From Imbricaverruca yamaguchii (taxonomy: Eukaryota > Arthropoda > Thecostraca > Neoverrucidae), in contig JAOTOL010001213.1 of assembly GCA_034440575.1 (NCBI GenBank), positions 301,501 through 365,500 on the forward strand: a stretch of 64,000 nucleotides of DNA. Reading direction: 5' to 3'. Position 1 is the first letter of the stretch, and every line of letters begins with the position of its first letter. The translations under genes were made by a program, and so were the position numbers. The notes under the pieces are model-generated. The model searched no databases and was not told where the DNA came from. It was given only the letters and a program-made list of their open reading frames with translations. Below are positions 21,533-32,782 of the stretch, piece by piece.

Positions 21533-21997
21533 GTGCTGACGACGATTGGAGATTCCAATGGCAACATCATCGGGGAGGAGGTAATCCTGGACAAGGACAA
21601 CGAGGTCACCGTGCGGCGCAACTACCTGACCGAAACCATCCGGGACTACAAGACAGGGTTTGAGGCAATGCGGGGAAAGGGTCTCAAGGATGTTTGTGTC
21701 ATCAAGGAAATAGCAAAGGGCAAATCGGCTCAGGATGCGGAGGAGGCCGACACCAACAAAGAAGCCGGTAAACTACAGAACATCGAATGGAAAACTGCCC
21801 AAGCGGAACCGGCAGAAGACGACCTTGACAAGGCCGGCGCCAAGGTCAAAGGCTTTTGTGGTGAACTGCCTGCTTTCAAGCTGACTAGTGTTACCAGAGG
21901 TCGCAAAAGGGGATTTTGGGGTAAACTTTGGGGTGGAGTGAAAAGCGCACTAGTGGCCAACGCGGGCACAATTTTGATTGGGGCGGTTGGCCGCTAA
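21533..21997 (+). CDS. BRICHOS antimicrobial-peptide precursor, exon 2 (BRICHOS domain and mature peptide)
   Basis: Joined to exon 1 this gives a 176-residue secreted precursor. Acceptor CCCGCAG ends at 21532 and the exon begins GTG CTG in phase 0. Residues 27-139 read as a BRICHOS domain: beta-strand-like GDSNGNIIGEEVIL, the conserved Asp (D60 in RDYKTG), first Cys (C77 in DVCVIKEI) and last Cys (C131 in GFCGELPAFKL). A basic stretch RGRKR (144-148) is a likely proprotein-convertase site. It releases residues 149-174 (21911-21988), starting GFWGKLWGGVK and ending IGAV, then Gly-Arg-stop, a standard C-terminal amidation signal. The peptide has no cysteine, two lysines, two tryptophans and an amphipathic-helix look. 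BRICHOS is known to chaperone hydrophobic C-terminal peptides in polychaete antimicrobial precursors. The GFWxxxW start resembles nicomicins as I recall them. Activity is inferred. A possible AATAAA lies at 22327. Confidence 0.85.
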   Translation: MLTTIGDSNGNIIGEEVILDKDNEVTVRRNYLTETIRDYKTGFEAMRGKGLKDVCVIKEIAKGKSAQDAEEADTNKEAGKLQNIEWKTAQAEPAEDDLDKAGAKVKGFCGELPAFKLTSVTRGRKRGFWGKLWGGVKSALVANAGTILIGAVGR

Positions 21998-22195
21998 CGC
22001 CAGGCTGCTGAACATCCTGGACACCATCGGTTTGAAATGCAACAGTTTGACTGAAGTCATAAAGTCCATGCTTTTATCTCTCTCTCTCTCTCAGTACAGC
22101 ACTGTTCAAGGGCACGTGGTTTCGATGCATGGTGCAGGGTGTTTGGGGATTCTAACGGTTTGGGGATTCTAACATCATCCAATTGCGCAATCCTT

Positions 22196-22395
22196 TTGGT
22201 GTTACTGTTTTGACTTTGCACTGTTCGACGTATCGACGTATCGACGTATCGACGTATCGACGTGTGCAACGCTTGATAAATTACTATCCACGTATCGACA
22301 AGTGAATTTCGAATATCGATATTAGAAATAAATATATAACTAAATTGCTATCGAAATATTGATGTCGAATTATCGACGTATCGATAAGTGCAACT
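22196..22395. repeat. CGTATCGA-type short tandem repeat
   Basis: Perfect CGTATCGA units at about 22227-22262, followed by degenerate ATCGA words to about 22395. The unit is nearly self-complementary. A (TC)n run lies at 22078-22092. Confidence 0.75.
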
Positions 22396-22626
22396 CAGCC
22401 TCGCTTGATAAAGTACTATGCTGATGATGTTTTGTTCTGCCCTACAACTATTCAATACAACTGGACCTTTCGAGAATGGATCTTCGCTTGATATTGCGAA
22501 TATGGGTAATGTACCCAGGTAAGTTCGGACCGCCCATTTGAAATGCGCCTGGTTCCCCTGTGTTCGGACCCGTCCAGTCCGTCGTGAGCGCTCCGAGACG
22601 ATCGCAGACACTCGGCCGGCACCTGC

Positions 22627-22876
22627 CGACGCGACCTGACCTGACATCGGCCTCTGACGCCTCGGGCGGGGTCAGTCACTCGAGGTCGTGTTTGGTCAGA
22701 TCCAGTACCGATGCGCTGACATCGGCCTCTGACGCCTCGGGCGGGGTCAGTCGCTCGAGGTCGTGCTGGGTCAGATCCGGTACCGACGCGACCTGACCTG
22801 ACATCGGCCTCTGACGCCTCGGGCGGGGTCAGTCGCTCGAGGTCGTGCTGGGTCAGATCCGGTACCGACGCGACGA
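22627..22876. repeat. GC-rich tandem repeat, 72-82-bp unit, three copies
   Basis: Three copies of a block containing ACATCGGCCTCTGACGCCTC, GGGCGGGGTCAGTC and GGTCGTGCTGGGTCAGATCC. Interval 22877-23107 is unique GC-rich sequence without a gene. Confidence 0.9.
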
Positions 22877-23107
22877 CAGCCGGCCGCCGGGTGCTGTGCC
22901 ATGGCGCCCGGACACAGTGGCAAGTCGTCGCGCCGTGTCAGCATTGTGACACCCGTGTCACCGTTGTGCCAGGCCGTGCATGTGGGGCGTGTCCGGAGGG
23001 CTACGACCCCTTTCGCGGTGTGGTGCAATAGGTGATGCCGGCCAATGACCGGCCAGGGCGTTTGTCCAGTGGACCAACGCCTCGGCTGCTGTGTGTGACC
23101 GACGGTC

Positions 23108-23435
23108 TGCGAGGTGAGACTCTACCGCTGCGACTGAGAGGTGAGAGACGGTGAGAGGTGAGACGCTACCGCTGCGAGCTGAGAGGTGAGAGACGGTCTG
23201 CGAGGTGAGACGCTACCGCTGCGAGCTGAGAGGTGAGAGACGGTGAGAGGTGAGACGCTGCCGCTGCGAGCTGAGAGGTGAGAGACGGTCTGCGAGGTGA
23301 GACGCTACCGCTGCGAGCTGAGAGGTGAGAGACGGTGAGAGGTGAGACGCTGCGAGGTGAGACGCTACCGCTGCGAGCTGAGAGGTGAGAGACGGTGAGA
23401 GGTGAGACGCTGCGAGGTGAGACGCTACCGCGCGG
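23108..23435. repeat. GAGAGGTGAGACGCTACCGC tandem repeat
   Basis: Multiple copies of a composite unit of about 45-60 bases built from GCGAGGTGAGACGCTACCGC and CTGAGAGGTGAGAGACGGT. From 23436 to 23984 no gene is supported. Confidence 0.9.
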
Positions 23436-23984
23436 TAACACCCCGGTCGGGTAGTCCTTCACGGCCGACTGCGAACAGTTGGAGGCACAATCTGGCTGGC
23501 GCCTGCCTTCGGTTGATTGGAGGAACTGTTGAAAATGGTGCGCAAGTTGGCGCCGCTTGGCTAAATATCAGCCCGAGCAAGGAGCAAAGCGAAGTGGCTG
23601 CGTGTGGTTTTGTAGAGCCTGTTAGGTCGGGCATCAGTTATCGTGGATCGAGGAAACCCCTAGACTATCACTGCTGGGCAAGCCGAACTTGCCAACAGTA
23701 ATGTCAACACGTTCATCCCAGAGACAATTTGTTAGAACTGCAAGTGTAAAGGAGCACCGCAAAATCCAGTGCTGAAGTGCTTCATGAAATAAAACAGCTG
23801 GTCGCCACGTCCAGTGATACAAAGCTACAACTTCAAAATTGACGGCAGGTCCCACTATGTGCATTTGCCCTTCCATGCTCGGCATTGGCGCTCTAGCCCG
23901 ACATCACTTCGCTCTCAGCTCCTCCGGGAACCTCGGACCCAAAAAACATCCGGAAACAAACGCTTGTGGGACCACCAAGAACTA

Positions 23985-25430
23985 CGCCAGGCTTCGGGAA
24001 CTGCGCCAGGCTTCGGGAACTGCGCCAGGCTTCGGGAACTGCGCCAGGATCCCTAAGAACCCCGCTGTGGGCCCCAAATCTCATAAATCTCACCTGCGCC
24101 CATAATATCATATGGGGACAACGTGGTCGCGCAGTGTCCCTGAAGTGCAGCTGGTGGGCCAAAAATCGTACCAAGGCCCCTTATAATCAGATTGCGGTCC
24201 AAGAAACGTTCTGGGACTCATATAATCATATTGTGGACTCCAAAACGTGGCGCAGGGTCCCTGAATATCACATTGGTGACCCAGAAATCGTAATTCGGGG
24301 CCCTTAAAACTGACACTGCGGCTCCTAAAAGTGGGATTAAGCCATTCAAAATACCGCTGTGTACCCAAAAAGTCCCGCTGGGATCCCCGAAAAGTCGCGT
24401 CGGAGCCACCCAAAATCGCGCTGGGGCTTGAAATGGTCAGACTGCGGCCCTTTGAAATCACGCTGGTAGCCCAAAAAATGTCGCCGCCCTGAAAATGACG
24501 CTCGGGCCCCAAAAACACGGGTCAGGCCCCTGAAAATCACTCTGTTGCCCAAACCATCCGAGCGGGATACTGATAATCGGACTAGGACCAGACTTATGCT
24601 CGACTCGAGTTGAATCAGGAATCGACCCATGAATCAATCGTTTTTGGATCAGTCGCGAGTCGAATCGATTCTTTTCCCCAAAATATATCTTGAGTCATGA
24701 GTTGAACCACATATTTCTAAAAATGAGTATTATCATGAGTCGGTCATTCAAATATCATGTGTCAGCAGTATACACTGAATCCGGTGGCTCATGAGCCTGA
24801 TACAACTGAGTCGGATATGAATCTATTCGAATTCTGTCAGCCTGTTTGAGTCGAGAGTCGAATCAGATCTGAAGATCTATCAGTCGATGCGAGTCGACTC
24901 AAACAATTCGAGTCGAGCACATGTCTGACCGGAACCCCAAAAAGTGGGACCGAGGCGCATGAAAATCACGCTGGGTGCCCCAAAAAGTTGGCATCTGGGC
25001 CCCTGAAATTCACGCTAGGGTCGGACAAGTCGCTCCAGGTCCTAAAAGTCCTGAACAGGACCACCTAAAAAATGAAGCCGAAACCATAAAAAAACAATCC
25101 GGACATGTAAAATACTTTCAGGGTCCCAAAAATCGCTCCAAAAGCCCCCAAAACATGTCAGAATCTCAAAAACATGTCGAGGCCACAAAAACTCGCGTAA
25201 GGGATGCCAAGAAATGAAGACGGGGCACCAAAAATTCTACTTCAAGTGAAAAATGTCATATCACTGGCCTCGAACATCACACTGGGGAAAAAATCGCGCG
25301 GGAGCCTCACAAGTCGCAGCTGGCTTCCCAGAAATAAATCCATACCGCGAATGTCACTGGGTCCCTGGGTCCCAGCAAAATACAACGTGCCCGCCAACTT
25401 GCGCTAAGTACCCAAATATCGCGGTCTAGA
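23985..25430. repeat. Degenerate periodic repeat, about 28-30-bp unit (GGGGCCCCxAAAAATCxCxCT)
   Basis: Starts with three and a half good 18-bp units (GCTTCGGGAACTGCGCCA, 23993-24047). It then runs for about 1.3 kb as a very diverged alternation of GGGCCC(C)-like and AAAAATCGCGCTGG-like words spaced about 28-30 bases apart. It is interrupted at about 24595-24930 by a dispersed ACTCGAGTC-rich repeat. Similar texture returns at 28550-28789. No frame is conserved, so a coding origin is unlikely. Confidence 0.55.
24595..24712 (-). repeat. Dispersed ACTCGAGTC-rich repeat, reverse copy of 10800-10946
   Basis: Reverse complement of the block at 10800-10946 with about 85 percent identity by eye; further ACTCGAGTC/GAGTCGA words continue to about 24930. 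Confidence 0.7.
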
Positions 25431-25799
25431 CTCAAAATTACCGTCAGTAGTGTGTGTGTGAGTTTTGCCAGCCTGCCACCGCTTGGTGATATCGGCTGGT
25501 TCCAGTTGTGAGAAGATGTGTAAGACAGTGAGTAGCGTAGGGTAGGAGGATCAATCCGAGGTGGAGGTTTAGTAGAGTAGTCGAGCAGTGGTGAAGTAGC
25601 GATGAGATGGTCTTGAAGAGTGGAGCTGAGGTAGTCCGAATCGATTGAAGGTGTAGAGCTGGTGCAGTAGAGTTGTTTGAGAGCCGGAGATGATGAAGTC
25701 GAGAGAGAGAGAGTTAGTCCGGTCGGTGCCACATTGGGGTATTGGGTGTAGTGGGGGGGGGGGGTCGGATCATCGCCAGAAGTGAACATTGCAAGAACA

Positions 25800-27730
25800 T
25801 GAATATATATTTTTCTCTTTTTCTGTTTTCTTTTGTAACGTGTCTTTTCTCTCTTTTTCCCATTTTCCTGGTTTTGTTCATTTTCTCTTTCGTTTTTTTC
25901 ACATATCTTTTCTCTTTTTTTATTTTTCCTTTTTTCACAATTCTTCCATAATGCGTGTAGTTTTGAGAAAGTGGAAGAGGTGTTCGTGTAATGCTGGATG
26001 GTCGTCGTTGAGGAGCGTGGTGAGGTTCAGTGGGATGTTGTTCGTGGTGCAATAGTTTGTGATATGTTGTCTTTGGTTGTTGTATTTGGTGCAGTATATG
26101 AGCAAGTGTTTGACTGTGAGTGTGTGGTGGCAGGTAGTGTATTGTGGTCGTGGTTGATTGAGTAGGAGGTATGAGTGTGTGAGTGCAGTGTGTCCTATGC
26201 GTAGTCGTGTTAGTGTCCGTTCTCTTAGTCTGGTGTTTTGGTTGATGGAGTGCCAGTGTTCGTGTTTGAAGTGTATTTCGTGTAGCTGTGTTGTTACTGT
26301 GTCCCATGTTTGTTGTATGTGTGTGTTGATGGCCTGTCGTATTGTGCGGTAGTAGTCGGATTGTGAATAGGGGCATTGTGTGGTTTGTTGGAGTGTTGTG
26401 GCTATGTTTGCTTCTGTGTCTGCGTGCTCGTTGCCGTGTATGTTTGTGTGACTTGGGATCCAGAGAAGTGTTGGCCGTTGTAGTATGGTGAGCTGTTTGT
26501 GGATGCGCAGTATTTTGGGTATGAGGGGGTGTTTGTATTTGGTGTGGGGTGCTATGCTCTGTAGTGCTGATTTTGCGTCTGTGGCTATGATGTCGTGTTC
26601 AATTTTGGGGTTGTAAATGGTGCAGTATGCCGAGAAGATTGCGAATAATTCTGCTGTGTATGTGGATGCTGTGTTGTGCAGACGGGCGCGTAGGATGACC
26701 CGCGGCGGCGCTGCGTTGGTGTACAGCACCGCCGCTGCGCCCGTCTGCTGTGTATGTGATTTGGAGCCGTCTGTATATATGATGTTGTAGTTGGCGTGCT
26801 GTGCTGTGAATTGTAGGAATAGTTGTATTTCTGCGTGTGTGTATGTGCCTTTTGGCTTGTCAATGAGGAAGTGTGTGTTGGGTGTCGGCTGTTTCCACCA
26901 TGCGATGGGTTGTGGGTGTGGTGTTGTCGTTGGGAGTGTTATGTCTAGTGTGTTAGCGTGTCGGTGTATGCGGCATCCTATTGTGGTTCGTAGTCGTGTG
27001 GAGTTGATGAATTGGTGTCTGCGTGCTGTGCGGAGTTTTGGTGCCTGTGTGCATGGGTGTTGTTTCGTGAGTTGTGTTTTGTAGTGGTATCTAAGTAGTG
27101 CTTCTGTACGTCTGTGCTGTAATTCTGTGATGTGGTTGTATATGTGAAGAGAGTGAGAAGGTGAGGTGGTGAAGGCTATTTGAAGAGATCGTCGTTGAAT
27201 AGAATCTAGAATTTTGAGGTTTGATTTAGTTGCGTTTTCAAAGAGTGGGGATCCGTATTCCAGAATTGGCCGAATGAGTGATTTGTAAAGGGTCAGAAGT
27301 GTGTTTCGGTCGGATCCCCAGTGTGTGCCAGAAAGTGCTCGTAGTACGTTGATTCTTTTTGAGGCGCGTTTTTGTAAGTTTAGGAAGTGTGGCCGAAAAG
27401 TTAGTTGTTTGTCTAATGTGATACCGATAAATCTTGTTGTGGTGACAAAGGGAATGGGTGAATTGTTTATTTCTAGGGGTCGTAGGTTTGTGTCTCTGTT
27501 GTAGCCGAAAATCATACATTTGGATTTGAGTGGTGCTATATGGAGGTTTAGTGTGTCGAGTTTGTTGTTGAGTTCTGTTAGTGCGTGTTGTAATACTGTT
27601 AGTGCGTGTGCTGGTGCTTTTGTTGATGTCCGTAGTACTATATCGTCGGCGTAGATTGCAATTTTGGTCGAAAAGTTGTCGGAGACGGTGGAATTTAGGG
27701 CTAAAATGAAGACTGAGGACTGAGCCTTGC
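25800..27730 (-). pseudogene. I-like LINE ORF2: RT palm, RNase H and zinc finger, 5'-truncated
   Basis: Reverse-strand element, about 1.9 kb. It enters the RT at QGSVLS (about 27720), has one frame break, then IYADDIVL with the catalytic YADD at 27642-27653. From there a single frame runs to 25935. Downstream blocks are FIGITLDKQLTF, LYKSLIRPILEYGSPLF, then an RNase H with its acidic residues in place: IYTDGSK, TYTAELFAIF, IIATDAKSAL and HGNEHADTEAN. A C-terminal CHHTLTVKHLLIYC zinc-finger-like motif follows. RNase H after the RT places it in the I/Jockey-R1-type group. After the stop comes an A-rich 3' end (T-rich on the + strand, 25800-25935). The truncated 5' end and one frameshift make it inactive, but a 526-codon frame survives, so it is not old. 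Codon usage is strikingly Thr/His/Ile-rich, reflecting an A/C-rich sense strand. Confidence 0.93.
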
Positions 27731-27784
27731 ATTAAACTGGTGGTGGGGAATTTGGTGTCTGAGGTGTGGGGCCCAATTTTTACT

Positions 27785-28208
27785 TGAAAAGATCATTCTG
27801 GCTAAATAATGCATTTGTTGTTAGTGCAATTTGACTTCGAACAACATTTGTCGGTTCCCTCTACCCATTAGAAAAGGAAAATTAAAGAAAACTTGAAAAT
27901 GGAATTTGCTGAAACTTTTCCATGGTCCTGGTCGATTTCGCTGTCCTTTTCTCATTCCAGCTATTTTTTTTCTTTCAAATATCCCCAAAAGTGAACTTCC
28001 AGAGCAAAACATATAAGGAAAGTCATGAAAAGCTAAGCCCCTTAGTGACGTCAGTTTTGGGATTTTGTTTTGGTTGGTGTTGGCCCTACTCGTCGAACGC
28101 TTTCCTATGACAACTCTTTCGTTTTCGTGCTACGCTTAGTTTGGATATCAGAGAGGGTTACTATCAACCCCCGAGACGAGGTGTGAGGATCTGACCGGAG
28201 AGACGGGG
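27785..28208 (+). mobile_element. TTAA-type MITE, right half
   Basis: Matches the right half of 15320-16157 (GGCTAAA, GAAAAGGAAAATTAAAGAAA, CTGGTCgATTT, TTTTCTCATTCCA, CTACTCGTCGA, TTTCGTTTTCGTGC, GTGAGGATCTGACCGG) and ends GACGGGG followed by TTAA at 28209-28212. The left end is lost near the I-like LINE. Confidence 0.65.
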
Positions 28209-28549
28209 TTAAGGAAGCAATGAGGATCTGACCGGGTTAGGCAATATGGAAGAAGCACAGCGTGGCCACATGGCATCGGGAGCCGACGAAAATCAAGCCG
28301 GGAGTTCTTGAACATGGGGAGAGATTCCGAATATTCAATGTCTAAATCATGAAAATCGCCACGGAGCCAAAAACATGTCAAAGACATCAATGAAGGCATC
28401 AATATCATCCTTCAGGTAGGCCTTCAAAATTACGTACGTCCTCGACAAAACTTACCAGAGTTTGAAAAATCGAAACGGAACACAAGAATATGGTACCGCA
28501 TGCCCGATAATTCAGAAAATTATGGGTATAGAAAATTCAGAAGTCAGCA

Positions 28550-28789
28550 AATATTGCATCAAGCTCAGAACCCTGGCGTGGAATTCCACAGAACCACACG
28601 ATTGGGCCTGAGAAATGGAGCCGGGCCCCGGAGAAATTATACCGGAGCTACATGAATCGTGCTGGGGTCCCACAAAAGTGCGATCAGGAGAACCAAATAT
28701 CCACAGTGTGACCCTAAAAGCACAACGGGAAGCCGAAAATGCGCCGTGCCCTTCAAAGTGCAACGAATCACGCAAAAAGTGGCAAACCT
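28550..28789. repeat. Degenerate periodic repeat, second block
   Basis: Same loose alternation of GGGGTCCC-like and AAAAGTGCGAT-like words as at 24.0-25.4 kb, spaced roughly 28-30 bases. It ends at the TTAA at 28790-28793. Confidence 0.45.
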
Positions 28790-28793
28790 TTAA

Positions 28794-28860
28794 CAGGCGC
28801 CCTGGAGGTGGGGGAGGGGGTTAAATCCGCCCACCCCTCCGGATTTGACCTCAGATCACG
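28794..28860 (+). mobile_element. Left end of a second TTAA-type family (family B)
   Basis: TTAA at 28790-28793 followed by CAGGCGCCCTGGAGG, a G-rich block and AATCCGCCCACCCCTCCGG. The same sequence starts the element at 34145. The partner right end was not identified. Confidence 0.5.
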
Positions 28861-28879
28861 CCCGTCTTGGCTCTAAGAG

Positions 28880-29470
28880 TGGCGTTCATAAACAGCTGAG
28901 ATATTAAAGGTCAAGGGTCAGAGTCCATGAGGTCGGAAGTTTCAGATTCCATTCAAAATTTGTACACGGGTAGTACTCGATGCATTGATCATCATGAGCA
29001 TGAAAGGTGAGAGGGGCGTTCATAAACAGCTGGATTCTTCGGGTTAAAGCTTCTCCCGTTGCAAATATTCAGCAATTATAAATATCCAAGAAACTAATAT
29101 CAATCTGCAAGTCAAGTTAAATTGATATTCGATTCTTACGCGTGAAACATTTTGAAAACGAGCATACTGATGGAGTTTGGACACCTGAATTATCAGGAGC
29201 ACAATCAAGAAGCCGTATTACAAAACTCTACGGAGATATTCGGGGTCAAATGTCAAAGGTCATCGAGATTGGACTCCTTTGATTTTCCTCAAAACGGGTA
29301 CACATGTAGTACCCGATGCACTGATCATCTGGAGCATGAAAGCTAAGAGGGGCGTTCACAAACAACCGAGATATTCAAGCTAAAATGTCAGAGTCCGTGA
29401 GGTCGGATTCTTCAGATTCCATTCAAAATTGACCCAGCGGCAGCGCTCGATGCACTGATACGCACAAAAG
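28880..29470 (+). repeat. Inverted duplication, left arm
   Basis: Contains a GGGGCGTTCATAAACAGC unit repeated two to three times, each followed by GAGATATTCAAGGTC-type and TGATCATCtGGAGCATGAAA-type words. Its reverse complement lies at about 30830-31565; for example 29016-29360 aligns with 31560-31195 through AATATTCAGCAATTATAAAT, GAAAACGAGCATACT, ATCAGGAGCACAATCAAGAA and ACGGAGATATTCGGGGTCAA. Confidence 0.75.
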
Positions 29471-30829
29471 TTGAGAACTCTGGGGCGCTCTTCAACAATT
29501 GCTAGCTCTGGATTGATGTTGTCCCGGTCAAACCAGAGACGTGCGGTTGTGTGATCTAAAATCGTCCATACCGTACTTGGACTTGATGCATCAGTATTCC
29601 CGAGACTTTGGGTGCGATGGGTGCTGCTGTTGGGTATCACAGCTGCTGTTGCTGTTGGGTGTTGCTTTTCCTGTGGTGTAGGCTGAGTCGGGTCTACTTT
29701 CCGGTTTAGCGCTTCCATGGGGGTCGTCAGGACAAGAACAGAACACGGCGAGGATATGGGTATGGAAAGAAATGTCCTCCACAATTGCCATGCACTTTTG
29801 TAGCAAAGCTTCCTGTGGGGGACACTTGGAACACAGAAATCCCCCCGTTCATGTAGCGGCAGGTACCGCGACGGAAGTCGTCGTCGCTGCTAACTCGGCA
29901 ATCACCGCCAGTCGGGCTGTCGAGGCCAGTGTCTATTGTGACCCCTCCCCTCTGATCAAGTAACCTCGGCGCCGTCGACCGCCGCGGACGCCGCTGTCTC
30001 TGATGTCTGACGGAAGTTGACGTGTCAGTGTCTGACGGTCGGTTGTGGCCCTCATGGGTGTATGATGATGTGACAACTTGTTCTGGGCCGTAGCGCCACG
30101 AACTACCGGCTGCCTGTGGAAGTGCGGTTAAGCTTACGTAGACATGTTATGGGTTAATGTGTCTGTCGCCAGTCGTAGAGTCGGCCGACCGGGGCCGAGG
30201 CACAGAGGTGTCTGAGCTGACGGAATGTCTGATACAGTCTGACACGCTGCTGTAGTGCATCGAGTCCGGGCATTGCTCTGGTTAGTTCAGAGCCGCGTGA
30301 CGATGACGTGTCTCCTGGCGTGTGGCCAAGGGCGGATCCCCTGAAGCTATATAGCCGCCGAGCGAGACGGATCGCTCTCTGTTTGGACCTCACCTGACTC
30401 TCTCTGGCTGCTGGCTGTGGTCAGCCGCCCCGGGCTGACTACTGCAGGTATGTCTGGAACTAACTGTTTGAAACCGCTGCATAACTGTCGAGATGTAAGA
30501 TTGTAAGATGGGAGTAGTATGTTTGAAGATCGATCTGTGAACAAGTTGGAGATTGTGTGTGAACGTTGTTAACAAGAGATTGAGATGATATCAGACTGAG
30601 TTTATATGAAGACCTGGATGCGGATATGTGTGAGACGGCTCAGAGCTCTGAGATGGAGATTCAGAGTTATGGACATTATAACCGGGTTCACAAAATCGCG
30701 AACGTCGAGGTCCTGTAGACTATTTCACGTGCCTATAGAAGTTTACGTCAGACAATGTTGGAAATTTCTGAGAAGGCTCTGGGGAGCAAAACTTCCCTAC
30801 ACTTTATACTTACGCTTATCACATCAGGT
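29471..30829. other. Spacer of the inverted duplication; possible LTR-like segment
   Basis: No gene recognised. The part 30069-30573 starts TGTGACAAC, ends GTTAACA, carries a CTATATAG TATA-like box at about 30348 and a GCAG|GTATGT-like donor, all as in an LTR or a short promoter region. No primer-binding site or target duplication is visible. Confidence 0.3.
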
Positions 30830-31565
30830 GAAGAAGACCAAGGCGAGATTCGACCTAAAGAACCCATGCTTGATGCTTCTTTATAATCGCTGCACATCTG
30901 CACCGGGAGAAGTTTTGATCCGAATAATCCAACTGCATGTTTGCTCGCTTGTTTCCTTGTTTTCTGCTTTACTTGAAGTTTCCTAGTTGAATTTAGCTTC
31001 ACGTACATATTGATATTCGTACAATTGCTCGTGTACAATTGCTGCATATTCGCACTGTAAGAAGTCTTGACCAGAATAATGCAGCTGTTTATGAACGCCT
31101 CTCCTATATTTGAGCTCATGATGATCAGTACACAAGCTCAACCCGTGGACCTCATGGACTCCGATCTTCGACCTTGAATATCTCAGGTATTTATGAACAC
31201 CCCTCGTACCTTTTATGCTCCAGATGATCAGTGCATTGAGTACTACCTGCGAACCAATTCTGAAGAAAATTAGAGTTGTCCGATCTCGATGACCTTTGAC
31301 TTTTGACCCCGAATATCTCCGTAGTGCTTTTAATGGATTCTTGATTGTGCTCCTGATAATCAGGGTGCCGAGTTCTATTAGTATGCTCGTTTTCACGATG
31401 TTCCAGTTGCAAGCATCGAATATCAATCTAGCTTGACGTGCAGATTGATATTCTTGCTTGATGCTTTGTGCGTATTTATAATTGCTGAATATTTTCACTG
31501 GGAGAAGTTTCGACAATAATAATCCAGCCGTTTATGAACGCCCTTCTTAGCTCGTACACTCATGA
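30830..31565 (-). repeat. Inverted duplication, right arm
   Basis: Reverse-complement partner of 28880-29470. The interval 31566-32635 to its right contains no gene I can support. Confidence 0.75.
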
Positions 31566-32635
31566 TTATCAGTTCGTCGAGTTCTACCTTTGTGTAAATT
31601 TTGCAGGAGATCGGAAGAGTTTGGCCTCCTGGCCAATGTCAATCGCAACATCAATGTGAATCTGTTGCTAGTTTAACGGACATAGGAATTTCATGCCAGA
31701 ATGGAAATCTTAGGATTCCAAGTGGCCCAGAAATAAGTAATGTTTTGTTTTTTGCTGGTGTTCACAATGAATCCTGATTTAGCCTATCCCACAAGCTAGA
31801 TAGCGTGCATGCATGTTGGCTTTAAAATAAGCATCTATTTTAAGTAGAACAACCTAGCCAACCTCACGCAATCTACTGCAATAGCGTCAGCATACAACTT
31901 TATAGACCTCCTGCAATGTGTTAAAGGCTGACAGTTCGATTGCGACGCATGTGTAATGGCAATTATTTCTCCAACTCCTTTCTCGTGTTGGGACTAGTAT
32001 TGCCAGTTGTGTTTCTTATTGCAGGTTATGAATGCTCTGGAATACAAAGCATGCATTTCCAAGAAATATTCAAGATTTCATAGACAGAATGACGGAGAAA
32101 TTAGCGGTGAACCAAATAACATTAGTAGAGTACCAAATCAGGGCATCCAGACCATACCGACCCATCTCCAGCCAATTACATTGTGTTTGTCCCTGTGTGA
32201 ACCACTGCGACTGACGAAAAGGCCGCGGAGCCCGGGCATTAAAAGCGAGGGATTATCTGTACATTGTAGGCGTGGGCACATGTCTCCAAAACATCAGCTT
32301 CAATTAAGTTCTCCCTAAATTCGTGTGAAAAACGTGATGCCATTACAGAGGTGGTAAGCACCCCCGCGATGTTGGCTTTGCCCTCCCCTCCCCTCCCGAT
32401 AATGTAAACTTTAAACACGGGACTCTGCGGAGTGCGTCCCACCAGAAATCAACACCCGTAACAGTACGCATGCGTGGTGCTGTGTTGTATAATTTTTGGC
32501 AGGCTTATCCCCACTCCCAATGTTCAATGATGACCACCAATAGTTAATTTTCCCCAAATATATAACGGAAAAGACATGCAGCAAAAAGCATAAAACTGTG
32601 GGGTGCGATCGGAACGGGAGCGTCGAAGGCCCTGG

Positions 32636-32735
32636 CGATGGACCTCCCGATGGTCCCACCGATGGTCCCGCCGATGGTCCCGCCGATGGTCCCGCCGATG
32701 GTCCCGCCAATGGTCCCGCCGATGGTCCCGCCGTC
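32636..32735. repeat. 12-bp minisatellite GATGGTCCCGCC
   Basis: About eight units. Because 12 is divisible by 3, one + frame reads Asp-Gly-Pro-Ala repeats, but no start, domain or continuation supports a gene. Confidence 0.95.
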
Positions 32736-32782
32736 TTCCCGCCGATGGCCCTGGACCTATTGGCGCCCACCCGGTCACTCTA

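Noticed and set aside
25742..26055. Phe-rich + frames
   Set aside because: Antisense of the A-rich 3' end of the I-like LINE.
30069..30573. Solo LTR
   Set aside because: TG..CA-like ends and a TATA-like box are present, but no target-site duplication, primer-binding site or second copy was found.
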